Shown: piece by piece, positions 50,161-59,065 of the stretch
Numbering within the stretch: the stretch's first letter is position 1
Layout of the letters: each line of letters begins with the position of its first letter
From: an uncultured Muribaculaceae bacterium
GTDB taxonomy: Bacteria; Bacteroidota; Bacteroidia; Bacteroidales; Muribaculaceae
Direction of reading: 5' to 3'
DNA length: 64,000 nucleotides
NCBI GenBank assembly: GCA_910585285.1
Contig: CAJUDL010000015.1
Span: forward strand, 1 to 64,000
Position numbers and translations under genes: made by a program
The notes under the pieces: generated by a model
Databases searched by the model: none
The model's input: the letters and a program-made list of their open reading frames with translations, nothing else
Told to the model about the DNA's origin: nothing

Positions 50161-51152
50161 AAGAAGGTCCATTGGTATCTGTGATAATCCCGGTGTATAA
50201 TGCCGAAAAGGCATTGCCTGTGTGCCTGTCGTCTATAGAAAGACAAACATATAGGAGTTTGGAAATTCTGTTCGTAAATGATGCAAGCACGGACGCAAGC
50301 GAGCGGCTGATATGTGATTTTCAATCAAGATTGGAAGATACCGGTATAACTGTAAAGATTATTTGTCAAGATGCTAACCAAGGAGTGGCTTCGGCTCGTA
50401 ATAAAGCCTTGGATATTGCGGAAGGTAAATATGTATATTCCATTGATTCTGATGATTATCTGGATGCTGAAGGAATCGAGGAAATGGTGAAAGCCGCGGA
50501 ACGGGAGAATGCAGATTTGGTTGGAATTGATTGGTATCTCACTTATGCCCAAAATGAAAGGCATGTCCGGCAGGCACAAGCTACGTCCGGACGTGACGTT
50601 TTTGCAAACCTGACTTCCGGCGTTTCGCGCTGGAATCTTTGGCTATGGCTGATAAAGAGGGAGATTATAGAAAAAAATGCCTTTAGGTTTATTCCGGGAG
50701 TGAATATGGGAGAGGATTTACTGATGATGCTTAGGGTTTCTCTTAATGCCGAAAAAACAGTGATGATCAGTAAACCCATGTATCATTATGTGCAGACAAA
50801 TACCACAGCCTTGACTAAAGAATGGAGTGATAAATATGTCTGGCAGGTGGAAAAAAATGTGTTGGCTGCTGAAGATTATATTATGTCTCTTCCAAATGCA
50901 CATCTGTATGTTGAGGACCTTATGAGACTCAAACTTAATATCAAGTTGCCGTTGCTGATATCTTCGCATAGAGAGGATTATGAGAGATGGCTAAACTGGT
51001 TTCCTGAGGCTAACAAATATATTGCGTCAAATAAAAAAATACCGTTTAGAACAAAATTTATCCAGCTTGCCGCTGTGAAAAGGCAATTTTGGATTTTAAA
51101 GGCATATCATAAAATAGTTACGAAATTTATTTATGGTGTGCTTTATCGCTAA
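50157..51152 (+). CDS. GT2-family glycosyltransferase
   Basis: The 331-residue product shows SVIIPVYNAEKALPVCLSSIERQTY, ILFVNDASTDAS and SIDSDDYLD (about 94-102), then NMGEDLLMMLRVSL. It is a near paralogue of the two preceding enzymes in layout, suggesting tandem duplication and divergence. The start overlaps the previous stop (ATGA). Confidence 0.93.
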   Translation: MKEGPLVSVIIPVYNAEKALPVCLSSIERQTYRSLEILFVNDASTDASERLICDFQSRLEDTGITVKIICQDANQGVASARNKALDIAEGKYVYSIDSDDYLDAEGIEEMVKAAERENADLVGIDWYLTYAQNERHVRQAQATSGRDVFANLTSGVSRWNLWLWLIKREIIEKNAFRFIPGVNMGEDLLMMLRVSLNAEKTVMISKPMYHYVQTNTTALTKEWSDKYVWQVEKNVLAAEDYIMSLPNAHLYVEDLMRLKLNIKLPLLISSHREDYERWLNWFPEANKYIASNKKIPFRTKFIQLAAVKRQFWILKAYHKIVTKFIYGVLYR

Positions 51153-51164
51153 TTCGGAATAATT

Positions 51165-52460
51165 ATGATTCGAATTCTTCAAATACTTTTTGCCGGCATA
51201 ATTACGGATTTTGCCTTGTTTCCGGCAACGTTTACTTTCTTCCCGGTTGTCAATACGAAAATGGTTTTGGCAATCTTTGGTTTTTTCTTGTACTTATATG
51301 ATAGAAACCGTTTTAACCAATCCGAATTTCCACAAGGATTCGTAACGGCGTTCATATGGGCTGTTGTCGTTTCGTTTATAGGCTTCTTTTCAACTATAAT
51401 AAACGATGCCGGTGATTATACGTATGCCACTTATGTGGTGTCCATGTTGGTATGGTGCGCGAGTTCATATGTGGCAGTGCGCGTGATAATGGTAACGGAG
51501 GGGGAGTGCAATGTCCGGGTGGTTGCCAATTATATAATAGGGGTATGTGTGGCGCAATGTATCTTGGCTATGGCTATAAAATATGTCCCCTGGGTAGGTG
51601 GCATTGTCGATTCTCTGTCGACGGATTATTATGCTCGTGATCATGGTAGACTCTACGGATTTTCATGTAGTCTGGATGTGGCTGGTACGAGATTCGCTTC
51701 CTGCCTCGTCATGCTGAGTGTGCTTATCGTATCGGAGTTGAAAACCGGTATTACCCGTGCAGCCATATTTTATTTTATAGCTATGGTTGTAATAGTTGTA
51801 ATCGGGAATATGATTGCGAGAACTACTATAATTGGTGTGATTTTCTTAATTGCGTATTGGATATATGTAAGTGTTAGGAAAAAGGAGAATTCCGGTTTCC
51901 GTGTTGAACTGCTATGGCGCTCGCTAATTATAGTGTCAATTATTGCGGTCGGGATAACGGTGTATCAGTATAATACAGATAAAAATGTGCAAGAAGACAT
52001 TAGGTTCGCATTTGAAGGTTTCTTTTCTCTTGTTGAGAAAGGAGAATGGCAGACTACCTCAAACGATCGTCTTGCAACAATGGTGGTATTTCCCGAAACA
52101 TTAAAGACATGGATAATCGGAGATGGATATTTCAATAATCCGCTGGATGAAAATCCTTATTTCATCGGCAAAGGTATTGGATCCTATTACATGAATACCG
52201 ATATCGGATATTTGCGTTTTATTTTCTATTTCGGGCTGATTGGAACTGCCGCGTTTTGTATTTATTTTTGGCAAGTTGCAAAAGTTTGTGCAACTCGGTT
52301 TGTTAACTATAAAGCTATGTTCTACATGCTGTTGTTGCTTTGCTATGCGATTTGGTTTAAGGTGTCGACAGATATATTTGTTGTTTTTTCATTTTTCTTG
52401 ATGATTCCGGATTTCTCGGTAGGATACGACGAGAAAGGGATAAAAGAAAAACGATTATAG
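51165..52460 (+). CDS. wzy: Wzy-type O-antigen/capsule polymerase
   Basis: The 431-residue protein has about ten to twelve transmembrane segments and a large periplasmic loop (about 285-345) with SNDRLATMVVFPETLKTWIIGDG, a Wzy_C/O-antigen-ligase type signature. Low sequence conservation is normal for polymerases; assignment rests on topology, this loop motif and position between glycosyltransferase genes in a Wzx-dependent locus. It would join flipped repeat units in the periplasm. Confidence 0.85.
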   Translation: MIRILQILFAGIITDFALFPATFTFFPVVNTKMVLAIFGFFLYLYDRNRFNQSEFPQGFVTAFIWAVVVSFIGFFSTIINDAGDYTYATYVVSMLVWCASSYVAVRVIMVTEGECNVRVVANYIIGVCVAQCILAMAIKYVPWVGGIVDSLSTDYYARDHGRLYGFSCSLDVAGTRFASCLVMLSVLIVSELKTGITRAAIFYFIAMVVIVVIGNMIARTTIIGVIFLIAYWIYVSVRKKENSGFRVELLWRSLIIVSIIAVGITVYQYNTDKNVQEDIRFAFEGFFSLVEKGEWQTTSNDRLATMVVFPETLKTWIIGDGYFNNPLDENPYFIGKGIGSYYMNTDIGYLRFIFYFGLIGTAAFCIYFWQVAKVCATRFVNYKAMFYMLLLLCYAIWFKVSTDIFVVFSFFLMIPDFSVGYDEKGIKEKRL

Positions 52461-52488
52461 AATAGATGGTTATAAAAAACTCCGTGAC

Positions 52489-53625
52489 ATGAAAATTATC
52501 TATTGTATACATTCTGTTTATAATCCCGGAGGGATGGAGCGCGTGTTGCTGAATAAGGTGCAGTGGCTGTGTGAGAATACTGACTGGGAGATCAAGATTG
52601 TCACTACCGACCAGCACGGGCGTCCTCCGTTCTATAAATTCCCGGGTAAAGTCTTGTTTACGGATCTCGGTATTAACTACAGCGAGGATAACATACTTTC
52701 TCCTCTTGGGAAGATTTCCGGATATCTTAAGAAAAAACGTCTGCACAAGAAACGTCTAAAAGAATATCTTTCGGAGGAGATGGCGGATATTGTAGTGTCG
52801 TTGTTTCCTTCGGAGTCTTCGTTTATTCCGGATATCAAGGATGGAAGTCGAAAGGTTCTTGAGCTTCATTTCAACAGATTCTTCAGGATCCAATATGGTC
52901 GTAATGGTATTTTAGGAATTATAGACAGAGTTCGGACTTTCTCGGATACCAGTCTGGTAAAGCGGTTTGATGATTTTGTGGTGCTCACGAATGAGGATGC
53001 AAAATATTGGGGGCAATTGGATAATATGAGCGTGATACCCAATGCTGCGTTAAAACTTGGCGATTGTTATTCCGATTGCACAGAGAAAAGAGTTATTGCG
53101 GTCGGGCGCTTGGACTATCAGAAAGGTTTTGACCGGTTGATAGAGGCTTGGGATCTGATGCTGCAACGTCACCCGGAATTGCGCGACTGGCATCTTGACA
53201 TATTCGGTCAGGGCGAATGGGAAGAGATGTTGCGGGGGATGATAGCGGAGAGGAAGTTGTCGGATTCTGTAACAATCCATAAGCCTGTTAAGGATATTGC
53301 GGAAGAATATCGGGAAAGTTCTTTGCTGGTGATGAGTTCCAATTTTGAGGGTTTCCCTATGGTTATGCTGGAGGGGATGGGTATGGGACTACCGGTAGTG
53401 TCATTTGCATTTAAGTGCGGACCGCGCGACATCATCGAGCCGGGAGTCAACGGATTGCTGGTGAGGACGGGCGATATAGAGATGCTTGCAGATGCCATGG
53501 CGCGCGTGATGGGGGATGACGCCCTGCGCAAGCGCATGGGCAAGGAAGCGCGCCGCGTCACCGACCGCTTCTCCGAAGCTGCCGTGATGCAGCAGTGGCT
53601 TTCGCTTTTTAAGAATGAGGAATGA
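52489..53625 (+). CDS. GT4-family glycosyltransferase
   Basis: The 378-residue GT-B product begins MKIIYCIHSVYNPGGMERVLLNK and has the C-terminal donor domain RVIAVGRLDYQKGFDRLIEAW, VMSSNFEGFPMVMLEGMGMGLPVVSF with E-x7-E, then CGPRDII, typical of GalNAc/Gal-transferring GT4 enzymes. It is the last gene of the capsule block. GC content is visibly higher at its 3' end, returning to the genome norm. A heptad array begins at its stop codon. Confidence 0.94.
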   Translation: MKIIYCIHSVYNPGGMERVLLNKVQWLCENTDWEIKIVTTDQHGRPPFYKFPGKVLFTDLGINYSEDNILSPLGKISGYLKKKRLHKKRLKEYLSEEMADIVVSLFPSESSFIPDIKDGSRKVLELHFNRFFRIQYGRNGILGIIDRVRTFSDTSLVKRFDDFVVLTNEDAKYWGQLDNMSVIPNAALKLGDCYSDCTEKRVIAVGRLDYQKGFDRLIEAWDLMLQRHPELRDWHLDIFGQGEWEEMLRGMIAERKLSDSVTIHKPVKDIAEEYRESSLLVMSSNFEGFPMVMLEGMGMGLPVVSFAFKCGPRDIIEPGVNGLLVRTGDIEMLADAMARVMGDDALRKRMGKEARRVTDRFSEAAVMQQWLSLFKNEE

Positions 53626-53646
53626 GGAATTAGGAGTTAGGAATTA
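53618..53646. repeat. Heptad GGAATTA array at the GT4 stop codon
   Basis: GAATGAGGAATGAGGAATTAGG units start within the last codons (NEE stop) of the GT4 gene and continue into the spacer. Confidence 0.55.
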
Positions 53647-54566
53647 AGTTTGAGGCGGAAGATTGACTCAGATTATAGTCGCGAATTTTGTCTCAAATCG
53701 GAGCGACGGTTGCTTGCAACTGTCGCACAAACAAAGGATAAAATTCTGCTATCTTGTCGCGAAGCGATGATGCGAAACGATGTCGCGATAGGATGCTGCA
53801 GTTGCAAGCAACAGCAGCTACGATTCGACGCCAACAACAGCTTCGACCTGACGCGAAGCCTCACCGCGACAACCAATTTAATGTTGCTGAATCAAACTCA
53901 GTGCTTCTTTAGGTCGTTTACGACCCTCTGAGCCGATAAAACCGGAGCGTAAGTTATGCATCAAACACTCTGTACCTCTGTGTCTCTGTGTTTGTATTTT
54001 CGCGACAAATTTTTTTTGAAACATTAGAACAATAGAAACAATAGTTTGAGGCGAATTTTTCAGACAGGAGAACAGTAGTAACAGTAGCCGGATGCTAATC
54101 CTAATGTTTCTAATGTACTAATGTTCAAAATAACACGGAGGCACAGAGTAACAGAGCATTAGATTAATATGAAATCTCAAGACTAATGAACTGGGCACGG
54201 AGGCATCTTTCGATGCTGGCAGAGCCACAGAGCTTGAGCGTCAATTATATCATGTCAATCCTCATAAAACATTACTTATTTAATGTTGCCGAATCAGACT
54301 CTGTGCCTCCGGAGGTCGTTTACGACCCTCTGAGCCGATAAATAGAGTATACGTTGCATATTTCGTATCCAAACCTCTGTACCTCTGTGTCTCTGTGTTT
54401 GGATTTTCGCGACAAATTTTTAACATTAGAACAGTAGAAACAATAGTTTGATTCAAAAGTCTAATGTTTCTAATGCAACTAATGTACTAATGTTAAAAAA
54501 ACAATAGAACAGTAGAAACAATAGTTTGAGAAAAAACCTAATGTTCCTAATGTACTAATGTTGAAA
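53626..54566. other. 940-bp gene-free spacer of composite repeats
   Basis: It contains two copies of a composite repeat with the perfect hairpin GGTCGTTTACGACC (53912-53925 and 54314-54327), each followed by CCTCTGAGCCGATAAA, CCTCTGTACCTCTGTGTC and CGCGACAAATTTT. It also holds a hairpin motif AGGCATCTTTCGATGCT (54201-54217), a palindromic GACGGTTGC/GCAACTGTC stretch near 53702-53724, and many CTAATGT/ACATTAG heptads in facing orientations. A short frame at 53650-53931 lies wholly in the repeat and is not believed. Confidence 0.75.
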
Positions 54567-55487
54567 ATGGAACTGACGATAGCGGGATTCAGTGTGCGTT
54601 TGGTGCTGGGTGAGGAATTCGAAGGATTCCTCATGCCCGAATCGTGGAAACCGTTCCTTGGGAAAAAGGGAAAAGGGAATAGGGTAGAGGGAAAAGGGTT
54701 GGAGGCGCAGCCGGTTTTCACGATGCGTGTGGAGACGCGCCGCCGCGATGAGGCTCGGGTGGCAACCGCCGGTATGCGCGAGGTCACATCCTCCTTCAAT
54801 GACCTTGGCGTGGCAAGGCTCTTCACCGATGGCAGCCGGTATGTGGTGGGTGTCGCCCCCCTCCCGGAAAGCGGGCTGAGCTACATGGAGCTCTCCGAAG
54901 ATTTTTCCACCGCCACAGTGCGCATGCGCAAAGGCGATACTCGCTTTGCCTTCATCCTCGACTCGATGATGCGCATATGGTTTTCGCAGGCAATCGTGGC
55001 TCATCGCGCCTTTCTCCTCCACGCCTCCGTGGTGACAGCCGCCGGCAAAGCCTACCTCTTCATGGGAAAGAGCGGCACAGGCAAGAGCACACATTCGCGT
55101 CAATGGCTGTCCACTTTCTCAGACACTTCGCTCCTCAACGATGATAACCCGGTGGTGCGCATCTCCGATGCAGGCGTAGTCACAATCTACGGCTCCCCCT
55201 GGAGCGGCAAGACACCATGCTATAAAAACGAGTCGGCGCCGGCAGGCGGTTTCGTGCGACTGCGCCAGGCTCCTTACAACGAATACACCGCGCTCGAAGG
55301 TGTGGATGCCTTCATAGCCATCCTCCCCGGTGTGTCGGTGATTAATCACAGCCGCCGCCTTTACGGCGCGGCATGCGCCACGGTGATCGACACCGTCGGC
55401 GCGGTGCCTGTCGGCAGCCTCGCCTGCCTCCCCGACAGCGCCTCCGCGCTCCTCTGCCGCCAAAAGCTGACAACACCAGAACGATAA
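54567..55487 (+). CDS. HPr-kinase-like P-loop protein
   Basis: The roughly 306-residue product has a P-loop GKSGTGKST (Gly167 to Thr175) in the fold shared by HPr kinase/phosphorylase and PEP carboxykinase, preceded by LLHASVV and followed by LLNDDNPVV (Walker-B-like Asp pair), YGSPWSGKTPCY and GGFVRLRQAP. No HPr gene is present. Homologues of this stand-alone type occur near capsule and peptide-maturation genes; the substrate is unknown. Residues about 32-46 (GKKGKGNRVEGKGLE) are encoded by a GGGAAAA-type heptad tract, which looks like an insertion. The start codon region itself lies in CTAATGT heptads; ATG 54558 is an alternative. Confidence 0.8.
   Translation: MELTIAGFSVRLVLGEEFEGFLMPESWKPFLGKKGKGNRVEGKGLEAQPVFTMRVETRRRDEARVATAGMREVTSSFNDLGVARLFTDGSRYVVGVAPLPESGLSYMELSEDFSTATVRMRKGDTRFAFILDSMMRIWFSQAIVAHRAFLLHASVVTAAGKAYLFMGKSGTGKSTHSRQWLSTFSDTSLLNDDNPVVRISDAGVVTIYGSPWSGKTPCYKNESAPAGGFVRLRQAPYNEYTALEGVDAFIAILPGVSVINHSRRLYGAACATVIDTVGAVPVGSLACLPDSASALLCRQKLTTPER
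54661..54703. repeat. GGGAAAA heptad tract inside a coding sequence
   Basis: AAAAGGGAAAAGGGAATAGGG and following TAGAGGGAAAAGGG units have a 7-bp period and lie in frame in the HPr-kinase-like gene. Confidence 0.7.
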
Positions 55488-55719
55488 TAAAATTTTAACA
55501 CCAGAACGAATAATTTTTTTGAACATTAGAACAGTAGAAACAATAGTTTGAGGCTAATTTTTAACATTAGAACGAAAATAATTCTTTAAACAATAGAACA
55601 ATAGTAACACTAGCTTGAGAAAAAATCTAATGTTCTAATGTACTAATGTTAAAAAACAATAGCGCAAGCGGGGATTTAGATTCCCTAAGGTTTCTAGTGT
55701 TAAAAAATAAAACATGATA

Positions 55720-56508
55720 ATGAAAAAAGGAAAGATTTGTATGATGCTCGGGCTGCTGGCTCTTTGCAGCTGCAAGCAGCAAGAGTATCTTTATCTTGCA
55801 GATATGGTTGACGACGCCGGCTACGTGGTAGCCAACCGTCACACCACCCGCATTCAGGACGACGACCGTCTGCGTATCACCGTCAGTTGTAAGAACCCGG
55901 AGCTCGCCGCTCCTTTCAACGTCAGCTCCTCAGCCGTGAAGGTCGCTGCCAACGGCACGGTGCAGGCTGCCTCACAAGACGAGAACGTATATCGCGTGAA
56001 CCGCGAAGGCAACATCAGTTTTCCGGTGCTCGGAGAGCTGCATCTCGCCGGACTCTCCCTCATTGAGGCTTCCGAACTGATTCGCAACCGCATCATCAGC
56101 GGCAACTACATCAAAGACCCGATCGTAAACATCGAGTTCAAGAACTTCCATTATACCGTGCTCGGCTCCGTTGGGGGTAACGGCACATACACTGTCGACG
56201 GTGACAAGGTGACCATCCTTGAGGCAATCGCCAAAGCCGGCGACCTCGACGCCAACGCCGACCTCGAGAACATTGCTGTAATCCGTGAAAGCGACGGCAA
56301 GCGTCAGCTCTACAACGTAGACATCCGCAGCACCGATCTCTTCAACTCCCCGGCATTCTATCTCGCGCAGAACGATATAATCTATGCGCGTCCGAAGAAG
56401 AAGAAAACCGACGGCAAGGCAGTAACCCTCCAATGGGTAACCGTCGCCCTCTCAGCCATCTCCGCGATCAGCACAGTGATGTGGGCAGTCAATTCTTTTA
56501 AAAATTAG
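55720..56508 (+). CDS. wza: Wza-type outer-membrane polysaccharide export lipoprotein
   Basis: The start at 55720 (MKKGKICMMLG) is preferred. A lipoprotein signal peptide ends at LALCSC. It has the Poly_export domain (about 45-130, DDRLRITVSCKNPELAAPFN, VNREGNISFPVLGELHLAGLSLIEASELI) and an SLBB domain (about 150-220, YTVLGSVGGNGTYTVDGDKVTILEAIAKAG). A C-terminal hydrophobic helix (about 240-260) may span the outer membrane as in Wza. It forms the export channel with the Wzc-type protein encoded next. Confidence 0.94.
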   Translation: MKKGKICMMLGLLALCSCKQQEYLYLADMVDDAGYVVANRHTTRIQDDDRLRITVSCKNPELAAPFNVSSSAVKVAANGTVQAASQDENVYRVNREGNISFPVLGELHLAGLSLIEASELIRNRIISGNYIKDPIVNIEFKNFHYTVLGSVGGNGTYTVDGDKVTILEAIAKAGDLDANADLENIAVIRESDGKRQLYNVDIRSTDLFNSPAFYLAQNDIIYARPKKKKTDGKAVTLQWVTVALSAISAISTVMWAVNSFKN

Positions 56509-56641
56509 GAATTAGAAATTAGGAATTAGGAATTAGAGCCATTCGGCGAAAGCAATATCCTAATGCCTAACGCCTAACACCTGATAAATAACATTTGCCT
56601 AACACCTGATAAATAACATTTAACATTACACATTAATTTAA
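56505..56641. repeat. Heptad arrays between wza and wzc
   Basis: AATTAGGAATTAGAAATTAGG units (about 56506-56535), then GCCTAACGCCTAACACCTGATAAATAACATTT with CTAACACCTGATAAATAACA duplicated (about 56571-56620). This fills the 133-bp gap. Confidence 0.6.
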
Positions 56642-59065
56642 GTGTCAACAACAAGCAGCAAACGGGTGAGCGCCGACAAGGGGCTCAATATCCTCGATCT
56701 TCTTAAATTTCTTCTCAGCCGGTGGCCCTGGTATCTTCTTTCCCTCGCCATCTGCTGCTCCCTGGCGTGGTATAAGAGCGCCACGGATCCCTTGGTGTAT
56801 TATTCATCGGCAAAGGTAATAATCAAAGACCCATCCAATAAATCGTCTGCCGCCGGTCTTGACCGCTATTCCAACGCAATCAACAAGGTGAACGTAGCCA
56901 ACGAGATCCTGCAGTTCCGCTCCAAGCGGCTGATGCAGGAGGTGGTGTCGCGTCTCAACGCCGATGTCTCATACACCACCCGTCGCGGTCTGCGCGACGT
57001 GAACATCTACGGGGAAACACCCTTCACCGTCACCTTCCTCGACATGAAGCCGCAAGGCGCGGCGAGCATGGTGCTGACACCCCTTTCGCAGAAAGAGGTG
57101 TCTGTCCGCATCGTTACCGACGGCAAAGCCGGTAAGGCGATGAAGGTAGAGACCGGAAAAGTGTATAAGATAGGTGCTCTCCGATTCATGGTGAGCGGCA
57201 CCGGCTCGTATTCTCCCAAATGGGCAGGCAGCGATATCGAGGTCGTGAAGCGACCCATCAGCGGAGTCGTGGCAGGCTGGCTTGCCAATCTCGGCATCCG
57301 GCAGGAAGACGATGAGGCGACAATCCTCAACCTCGCCGTGAAATCGCCCAACTCACGCCTTGGTGCCGACATCATCACAACCCTCATCAACGTCTACAAC
57401 GAGGAGTCGATCAACGATAAGAACCGCGTGGCTGTCAATACCGCCGACTTCATCAATGAGCGTCTGAAGATCATAGAGAAAGAGCTCGGTGGCGTGGAGG
57501 ATGACATTCAGGAATACAAGGTTCGCAACAAGATCGTGAGCATCGGTAGCACTGCCGGTCGCTATCAGGCGGAATCGCAGACTTACAACGCCGATGCGTT
57601 GCAATATGAAACGCAGCTCCGCATCGCCATGTATATCAAGGAATATCTCACCGATCCGGCGCGCAAGTTCGACCTTATCCCTACCAATCTCGGTATCAAC
57701 GACTCGGCGATAGACTCGCAGATCTCGCAGTTTAACGCAATGAAACTGCAGCGCGACAAACTCGCCGACGAATCATCGACCAACAACCCAGTGGTCGAAG
57801 AACTCAACAACACCTTACAGGTGCTTCGCCTTAATATCGTACGAGCCCTCGACAATGTGATCCTTTCCATCAACGTGAAGCGTCGCGACGCGAAGGGTTA
57901 TGAGATGGCGGCGGAAAGCCGCGTGGCTTCGATTCCCCGCATGGAGCGCGAAATGCTCTCCATTGAGCGTCAGCAGAAGATCAAGGAGCAGCTTTACCTT
58001 TTCCTTCTCAACCGCCGCGAGGAGAACGCGTTGACCCAGGCGATGGCTGACAACAATGCCCGCATCATCGACGACCCGCAGGAATCAGGTGCCCTTATCT
58101 CCCCCGACAAGAAGAAGATAATGCTTCTCGGAGGCGCGGCAGGGCTCTTCATACCCACGGTGGTGTTCCTGCTGATGCTTTTCTTCGACACGAAAGTGCG
58201 CGGGCGCCGCGATGTGCGCGACGCAGTGTCGGTGCCCTTCCTCGGTGAGCTGCCTCTCGACCGCGAAATCGATGAGCAACTGAAGAAAGGTATGAAACTT
58301 TCGGAGATTACCTCCGACCGCAACTCACCCACGGGTGAGGCGATGCGCGTGCTCCGCACAAACATCGACTTCATGACGCGCCGCGACGGCAAGAAATCGC
58401 AGGTGATCATGCTCACCTCCTTCAACGAAGGAGCCGGCAAGACCTTCACCGCGCTGCATCTCGCCCACGTCCTGATGGGTGCCGGCAAGCAGGTGGCGGT
58501 GGTCGATCTCGACATACGCAAGACAACCCTGACAAAACGCTTCGGCGTAAGCCGCAGCCATGTCGGCGTTACGGAATATCTCTCCGACCCGCAGGTATTG
58601 ATCTCCGACATCATCGTTCCCGGTGATGGCAGTCCGGATCTGGTGCCTGCCGGCACGGTTCCGCCGAACCCTGTGGAACTGTTGATGGACAGCCGTCTTG
58701 ACGGTCTCATCAACTATCTGCGCAAGATCTACGACTTCGTAATCCTCGACAGCGTGCCTGTAGGCATCATGGCAGACGCCACGGTGGTGAGCCGTGTCGC
58801 AGACCTCACCGCCTTCGTGGTGCGCGCCGGCAAGCTCGACAAGCGTCAGCTTCCCGAGCTCGAAACCCTCTATGAAGAAGGCAAGCTCGGCAACATGGGC
58901 ATCGTGCTCAACGGTGTCCGCGGCGGCTCCGCCTACGGCTATGGCTACGGGTATGGGTATGGCTATGGTTACGGATATGGCTACGGATATGGTTATGGTT
59001 ACGGACACTACGGCTACGGCGCCAAGAAGCGCCGCCCCTGGTGGAAAAAACTCTTCCGCAAATAA
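56642..59065 (+). CDS. wzc: Wzc-type polysaccharide co-polymerase with BY-kinase domain
   Basis: The GTG start at 56642 is the only good one. Order: N-terminal Wzz domain with transmembrane helix (about 29-47), a long periplasmic coiled-coil region (about 60-490), a second transmembrane helix (about 495-515, LLGGAAGLFIPTVVFLLMLFF) and a cytoplasmic tyrosine kinase with Walker A NEGAGKT (residues 595-601), Walker A' VVDLDIRKT and Walker B FVILDSVP. The tail (765-794) is fourteen Tyr alternating with Gly, with one His, followed by a basic end. The tyrosine cluster is the expected autophosphorylation site that controls chain length. Confidence 0.95.
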   Translation: MSTTSSKRVSADKGLNILDLLKFLLSRWPWYLLSLAICCSLAWYKSATDPLVYYSSAKVIIKDPSNKSSAAGLDRYSNAINKVNVANEILQFRSKRLMQEVVSRLNADVSYTTRRGLRDVNIYGETPFTVTFLDMKPQGAASMVLTPLSQKEVSVRIVTDGKAGKAMKVETGKVYKIGALRFMVSGTGSYSPKWAGSDIEVVKRPISGVVAGWLANLGIRQEDDEATILNLAVKSPNSRLGADIITTLINVYNEESINDKNRVAVNTADFINERLKIIEKELGGVEDDIQEYKVRNKIVSIGSTAGRYQAESQTYNADALQYETQLRIAMYIKEYLTDPARKFDLIPTNLGINDSAIDSQISQFNAMKLQRDKLADESSTNNPVVEELNNTLQVLRLNIVRALDNVILSINVKRRDAKGYEMAAESRVASIPRMEREMLSIERQQKIKEQLYLFLLNRREENALTQAMADNNARIIDDPQESGALISPDKKKIMLLGGAAGLFIPTVVFLLMLFFDTKVRGRRDVRDAVSVPFLGELPLDREIDEQLKKGMKLSEITSDRNSPTGEAMRVLRTNIDFMTRRDGKKSQVIMLTSFNEGAGKTFTALHLAHVLMGAGKQVAVVDLDIRKTTLTKRFGVSRSHVGVTEYLSDPQVLISDIIVPGDGSPDLVPAGTVPPNPVELLMDSRLDGLINYLRKIYDFVILDSVPVGIMADATVVSRVADLTAFVVRAGKLDKRQLPELETLYEEGKLGNMGIVLNGVRGGSAYGYGYGYGYGYGYGYGYGYGYGYGHYGYGAKKRRPWWKKLFRK
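58934..59020. repeat. Hexanucleotide TAYGGN tandem repeat encoding a (Tyr-Gly)n tail
   Basis: Twelve consecutive Tyr-Gly codon pairs, one His codon, then two more pairs. Third-base variation (TAT/TAC, GGC/GGT/GGA/GGG) shows the repeat is old or selected at protein level. Confidence 0.9.

Noticed and set aside
53650..53931. 93-codon plus-strand frame after the capsule genes
   Set aside because: It lies wholly within dispersed repeats and its translation shows only repeat-derived composition.
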